A DNA stretch of 7,593 bases, taken from NCBI GenBank assembly GCA_001771735.1, contig MEUM01000036.1, forward strand, positions 3,409-11,001, given 5' to 3'. The translations under genes and the position numbers were made by a program. Position 1 is the first letter of the stretch. The number at the start of each line of letters is the position of its first letter. The notes under the pieces were generated by a model. The model worked only from the letters and a program-made list of their open reading frames with translations. It was not told the DNA's origin and ran no database searches. Shown here piece after piece: positions 3,915 to 7,593 of the stretch. Source of the DNA: Caldifarciminota bacterium RBG_13_43_14. Lineage in GTDB: Bacteria; Hydrothermota; Tepidihabitantia; SM23-42.

Positions 3915-6582
3915 AATAGAAATTGATTCCGTTGCTCTGGACTCAGTTTATTACCGATATGAACCGATCGAATCGGTATTTGCAATAACTGTTCCAAGCG
4001 AATTTTATATTAACGAAGAAGCATATATTGACCGTGAAGAATTAGACATAAATGGATCAAAGAATTTTTCATTTGATATCAACGACGGCTTTGATCAGGG
4101 ATTGGATCTTAAGGTCGCCGGTAAAATCGAGGGTATTGAGATCGAAGGTAATCTTAGTGATCAATCAATGCCCGAAAACACAATCGCCCTATCCGAAGTT
4201 GAAAAGATCAATCTACAACTCAAGGGGCCCGGATTCTATGCTGGGGTTGGTGATCTGACCTTGCATTTGCCATTTGGTCTTCAGGATAATATAACCGGGG
4301 TCAGGGCGGCCACCTTTAAGGACCGCAACACGATCGGCCTCGGTTATGCAGTAAACCGGGGCGCATATACACAAGAGATCTTCTTGGGTGAAGAGGGCAA
4401 ACAAAGCCCTTATATTTTAAATGGTCGAGTGATTCCGGGAAGTGAAACAGTTTATTTATCGAAAGGCATATCGTTACCAATCCGACTGATGAAGGAAATC
4501 GATTATAACCTAGATTATGAACAAGGTGTTATATCCATCACGAACAGGCATATTATCAACGCCCTATGCCGCATCATAGTTGAATATCAACAGGCAAACG
4601 AAAATTATGCGAACACTTATTACTTGACCGACGGTAATCTGTGTAATGGTCCCTTCACCTGGACCGCGCTATATCGAGTTGACCAGGACAACCGAGATAC
4701 ACCGCTCGCTTTCAGTTTAACCCCGGACGAAATCCAAAACCTGGAGTCAAGCGGTGATAGTGCACGAATTTATCATACCTACGCTGATTCCTCCGCTCAA
4801 GGGAATTACCGTATACAGGACAGCCATTTTGTCTACGTTGGTGAAAATAATGGCGACTTTCTGGTAAACTTTTTTTATGCAGGTGATAACAATGGCGAAT
4901 ATATATATGATCCGGTCATAAAAGCATTCAATTATCTCGGACCGGGACTCGGTAATTATTCACCAAAGCAATTATTACCTTTACCTAAAAGCTTGATTTT
5001 TTACGGCATCGGGGGTGAATATGATCAAGCAGTTTATGTTGATATACTAGGATCAGAATATGATCACAATACATTCTCTCGAATCGATGATCGGGATAAT
5101 CGGGGATTCGGGACATTAATGAAAATCAAAAAAACCTGGGCACGATTCGGGATCAATGCAAATTATGTATATTATGATCCGGACTATCGCTCACCAGTGG
5201 CCGAAAGCGACATTGATCATCAATATCAATGGAACACAGTTGATCCGATTCAATATCTGGCTTACACTGAACTTATGTTCAAACCGCTTGAGCGATTTTC
5301 TTGCGAAGCAGGCTATGGAGTATTGAATGGAGACCATCAACGCCGAACCATACGGATTCGACCTTTGATATTCGAACTGGGAATGGATATTATCGACACC
5401 CTGAACCGTTATTACGCTGGTCTGGAAACGAATATTAGAAGATTATCCCTTACCGGCAATTATCAACACAGCCAGCATACTGATCAGGCAAACCTCAAAG
5501 TATATTATAACTTATCCGATCATGACCATCTTGGGATTATTACTAGTTATGATGCCGATGATGGAAACCGTGGCTTTACAACATCCATGGAGTGGATAAG
5601 CCGGCCCCTATCGGTCCGCCTGGGACAACGCTGGTATAATGATACATCATATATCTTTGGTAATACTTCTTTTCGCTTTTACCGAAACGGTTGGACCGCC
5701 AACGGGAATGTCGAACAAAGCCAGAGATACTGGCAGAAAAAAGATGAACAGTATATTAAAGTACAAAGTGGCCAGGGAAACTATGTTTACGATCCGGTCA
5801 CGGGCACATACCTCGAAAAACCAGGCGGTGATTATATCCGCAAACTCGTTTTCCTCCCTGAGTATGAAAAAATAACGGCGCGAAATCTAGCGATTGAAGG
5901 CGGTTACTCCAGTTCGATTTTCGAATTGCTGACCCGGGTAAGATATATCGATGAGATTAATTTTAAAAGCATCAATACGCAATTGATCAATAGCATTGCA
6001 TTAGATGATATCGATATTGAAATCGACATCTCGCAGGAAATCAATGATGACCGGCGATACGCTCTTGCCGGTATTTGGACTCAATATCGTTCATTGGCCT
6101 TTGCTCCTTATTTCCAGCGTCTTATCCTGCATTTTGATGCCAATGACAAGATCGAAAAGCAAAATGAATTTACTAAAGAAAAAAGAACCGAGTTCGGTGG
6201 CAGTATTGCCTATCGTATTGGCGATATAATCACTTGCCAGCCATTGGCTGGCTATTATTATAACACTTTTTATTCCGAATTTTTTCCGGATCTAAACATT
6301 ATCATGCAAAAACCGGTTTTAAGCCTATTGATCGCGGTCCCATTTATTAAAAAAGGCCGGGCTGAGATCATTGGTGATCTAAACTATCGTTTTTTCAATA
6401 TTGACAGTGTACCTTATTTCTATACTGCTAACGAACCTTCCGGCCTTGAAAAAATCATAACCGTCAATCTTAGTTTAAATGCCGGTTCCAATACACTTTT
6501 AAGCACGAATTATCGACTTGATATGCCACCGGACAATAATATTAGACACAATTTTAAATTACAAGCCCGTATAGATTTTTAA
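3874..6582 (+). CDS. Putative outer-membrane beta-barrel protein with SprA-like motifs
   Basis: A 902-residue protein, not assignable to a characterised family. Residues 1-11 (MAILSVFIISQ) form a short hydrophobic leader with no Lys or Arg. About 60-135 is a soluble beta domain. Residues 168-240 contain FLGEEGKQSPYILNG and then GSETVYLSKG...DYNLDYEQGVISITNRHII...RIIVEYQ. This pattern (gSE.VyldG..l..G.DY.iDY..G.itft....i...I.v.Y) is one I recall from SprA and large surface proteins of Bacteroidetes and several candidate phyla. Residues 309-362 and 634-654 carry G-N/D/E-Y motifs around YDP. From about 373 on, alternating polar/aromatic strands and short turns look like transmembrane barrel strands, ending in FKLQARIDF with terminal Phe, as expected for BAM-inserted proteins. 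It overlaps the propeller gene by 41 bases and the methyltransferase by 1. A role as channel, surface-assembly or secretion component is conceivable but unproven. Confidence 0.75.
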   Translation: MAILSVFIISQIIEIEIDSVALDSVYYRYEPIESVFAITVPSEFYINEEAYIDREELDINGSKNFSFDINDGFDQGLDLKVAGKIEGIEIEGNLSDQSMPENTIALSEVEKINLQLKGPGFYAGVGDLTLHLPFGLQDNITGVRAATFKDRNTIGLGYAVNRGAYTQEIFLGEEGKQSPYILNGRVIPGSETVYLSKGISLPIRLMKEIDYNLDYEQGVISITNRHIINALCRIIVEYQQANENYANTYYLTDGNLCNGPFTWTALYRVDQDNRDTPLAFSLTPDEIQNLESSGDSARIYHTYADSSAQGNYRIQDSHFVYVGENNGDFLVNFFYAGDNNGEYIYDPVIKAFNYLGPGLGNYSPKQLLPLPKSLIFYGIGGEYDQAVYVDILGSEYDHNTFSRIDDRDNRGFGTLMKIKKTWARFGINANYVYYDPDYRSPVAESDIDHQYQWNTVDPIQYLAYTELMFKPLERFSCEAGYGVLNGDHQRRTIRIRPLIFELGMDIIDTLNRYYAGLETNIRRLSLTGNYQHSQHTDQANLKVYYNLSDHDHLGIITSYDADDGNRGFTTSMEWISRPLSVRLGQRWYNDTSYIFGNTSFRFYRNGWTANGNVEQSQRYWQKKDEQYIKVQSGQGNYVYDPVTGTYLEKPGGDYIRKLVFLPEYEKITARNLAIEGGYSSSIFELLTRVRYIDEINFKSINTQLINSIALDDIDIEIDISQEINDDRRYALAGIWTQYRSLAFAPYFQRLILHFDANDKIEKQNEFTKEKRTEFGGSIAYRIGDIITCQPLAGYYYNTFYSEFFPDLNIIMQKPVLSLLIAVPFIKKGRAEIIGDLNYRFFNIDSVPYFYTANEPSGLEKIITVNLSLNAGSNTLLSTNYRLDMPPDNNIRHNFKLQARIDF
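4438..4593 (+). other. SprA-like segment within the barrel protein
   Basis: Codons for residues 189-240. The order GSETVYLSKG, then DYNLDYEQG, VISITNR and IIVEYQ gives a two-sheet beta segment resembling repeats in SprA. The resemblance is from memory and has not been searched. Confidence 0.45.
4798..4959 (+). repeat. Two tandem G-N/E-Y...G-D/N-F/Y protein motifs
   Basis: Residues 309-330 (QGNYRIQDSHFVYVGENNGDFL) and 340-362 (NGEYIYDP, then LGPGLGNY) share the plan G-polar-Y-x-x-D, a short loop, aromatic, then G-polar-aromatic. The copies are diverged at the DNA level. Confidence 0.5.
5773..5835 (+). repeat. Third copy of the G-N-Y / YDP motif
   Basis: Residues 634-654: QGNYVYDPVTGTYLEKPGGDY. 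This is the cleanest copy and lies about 270 residues after the first two, inside the barrel region, probably in a surface loop or strand hairpin. Confidence 0.5.
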
Positions 6583-7400
6583 TGAAAGATAATTACCGGC
6601 AATTTTATGAGCAGGTTGGACAACATTATCCAGAGGATATGATCACATATTCATCAATCAGTGGTTTGCTCCGTCGTAAATGGATTCTTCACAAAATGCA
6701 TAACCTGAAACCAGGCAATCTTCTTGATTGCGGTTGTAATATTGGCCGCCTGTCCGCACACTGGCATCACGGCCATGTCTACGGCATCGATATCTCATAT
6801 TCAGTGCTTGCACGGGGCAAAAAACTATTCCCCAACACTTTCTTTATCCATGGCGATCTACGCGTTCTTGATTTTATAAAATCTGATTCGATTGAAAATG
6901 CGATTGCCTGCGAGGTAGTCGAACATCTCGACCAGCCAATACTCTTTTTCAAACAATTATATAGAATAATGAAACCAGGATCGAGGTTACTGGTCACGGT
7001 ACCGGGGTATACCCTAAAACCAACCGAATTGATTTCGATTGGAATAATGCGCAGCTATGGAGTTAAAACCGGCACATCCGGAGACCGGTACTTACACACC
7101 GCTTATAAACCGCTTGAACTTGCTCGGTTAATAGAAACCGCCGGTTTTCAGACGATTGAGCAAGGAAGTTTTGAGCGCGAACTTCGCTTATGGCAGAAAC
7201 CAATAAATATCATTGAATCAATCTACTACCGGATCGCTGATCGTCTTTTCCCTGAATCGAAGCTAAATATATTATTCAATAGGACTATCGATCAATTGAG
7301 AATAAATCTTTATAATGTACTTGATCTTTTCTATATACTTGAACTGCTCAAAACCATAGTATCAAAAGGACGTCGTTCATTCGTTCTGGCTAAAAAATGA
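6582..7400 (+). CDS. Class I SAM-dependent methyltransferase, substrate unknown
   Basis: A 272-residue protein with a Methyltransf_11/25-type Rossmann domain. Motif I is LLDCGCNIGRLS (47-58), with Asn53 where Gly is more common. GIDIS (68-72) gives the acidic residue D70 that would bind the SAM ribose. HGDLRVLDF (90-98) corresponds to motif III. ACEVVEHLDQP (109-119) and MKPGSRLLVTVPG (130-142) are the post-motif strands. Residues 143-200 contain a YLHTAYKPLELARLIETAGF stretch common in this family. The tail from about 207 is helical and rich in Ile/Leu, ending RRSFVLAKK. There is no signal peptide, so it is cytoplasmic. Its ATG shares one base with the barrel gene's stop (TAATG) and lacks a Shine-Dalgarno, pointing to translational coupling. 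Substrates could be lipid, quinone, polysaccharide or protein; nothing in the sequence decides. Confidence 0.88.
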   Translation: MKDNYRQFYEQVGQHYPEDMITYSSISGLLRRKWILHKMHNLKPGNLLDCGCNIGRLSAHWHHGHVYGIDISYSVLARGKKLFPNTFFIHGDLRVLDFIKSDSIENAIACEVVEHLDQPILFFKQLYRIMKPGSRLLVTVPGYTLKPTELISIGIMRSYGVKTGTSGDRYLHTAYKPLELARLIETAGFQTIEQGSFERELRLWQKPINIIESIYYRIADRLFPESKLNILFNRTIDQLRINLYNVLDLFYILELLKTIVSKGRRSFVLAKK

Positions 7401-7593
7401 AACTGAAAGACTATTATTATGATTTGCCGAAAGAGCTGATCGCTCAATATCCGCTGGGAAAACGCGATCAATCAAAGCTCCTGGTTCTGGATCGAACCAC
7501 CGGCGAAATCCGGCACCGTCATTTCTCCGATATCGTGGAATTCTTCAAACCCGGAGATACGCTGGTCCTGAATAATACCCGGGTCTTCAAGGC
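7397..7593 (+). CDS. queA: S-adenosylmethionine:tRNA ribosyltransferase-isomerase, 5' part
   Basis: The first 65 codons plus two bases of QueA, cut by the right edge. The enzyme transfers and isomerises the ribosyl group of SAM onto 7-aminomethyl-7-deazaguanine in tRNA to make epoxyqueuosine. The N-terminus is unmistakable: MKLKDYYYDLPKELIAQYPL, then KRDQSKLLVLDR (22-33), GEIRHRHFSDI (36-46) and GDTLVLNNTRVFKA (53-66), all in family order. The start overlaps the methyltransferase stop by ATGA. No good Shine-Dalgarno is visible. Counted by hand, the coding stretch is about 48% GC (94 of 197), higher than the AT-rich end of the methyltransferase before it. Only the N-terminal part can be checked for integrity. 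Confidence 0.97.
   Translation, partial: MKLKDYYYDLPKELIAQYPLGKRDQSKLLVLDRTTGEIRHRHFSDIVEFFKPGDTLVLNNTRVFK

Noticed and set aside
5639..6229. Plus-strand open frames inside the barrel gene (5639-5875 and 6005-6229)
   Set aside because: They are in other frames of a continuous 902-codon gene and show no motifs or ribosome sites.
1..7593. CRISPR array, tRNA, insertion sequence or attachment site
   Set aside because: No regularly spaced DNA repeats, cloverleaf, transposase or terminal inverted repeats were seen on either strand; nearly all bases are coding.

Overview
The window reads as ordinary, tightly packed chromosome from an anaerobic, diderm (Gram-negative-type) bacterium at roughly 40% GC. 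The diderm reading rests on a 902-residue protein with beta-barrel features and a C-terminal phenylalanine. The anaerobic reading rests on an electron-transfer operon of [NiFe]-hydrogenase type. The style (short signal peptides, near-leaderless promoters, SprA-like surface-protein motifs) reminds me of uncultured candidate phyla such as WOR-3/Stahlbacteria. That placement is a guess from memory, not a search result.

Layout. Two transcription units diverge from a short gap at 2734-2823. Leftward (minus strand, 2733 down to the window edge) lies a hydrogenase accessory operon with four overlapping genes: a HycI-type hydrogenase maturation protease, a 4Fe-4S dicluster subunit of the sulfhydrogenase beta type, an FAD/NAD(P)/[2Fe-2S] reductase of the sulfhydrogenase gamma type, and the N-terminal 157 codons of a protein with the Fe4S4 domain of molybdopterin oxidoreductases. 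The hydrogenase small and large subunits are not in view and would be expected beyond the left edge.

Rightward (plus strand, 2824 to the right edge) lies a second packed operon of five genes: a small cupin, a secreted propeller-like protein, the 902-residue putative outer-membrane barrel, a class I SAM-dependent methyltransferase, and the start of queA (tRNA queuosine synthesis). Each joint is an overlap of 1 to 41 bases, so the genes are probably co-transcribed and translationally coupled.

How they work together. The leftward genes would form the NAD(P)H-reactive arm of a cytoplasmic hydrogenase or related complex: NAD(P)H and FAD on gamma, Fe-S wires on beta and perhaps on the Fe4S4 protein, and the protease processing the large subunit. 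In the rightward operon the propeller and barrel look like an exported pair. The cupin, methyltransferase and queA have no obvious shared pathway with them.

The points most worth a second look are the molybdopterin-type protein that seems to lack the catalytic Cys/Sec position, the repeated motifs in the barrel protein, the nearly uncharged signal peptides and the two near-leaderless divergent promoters. I see no mobile element, CRISPR array, tRNA or rRNA.
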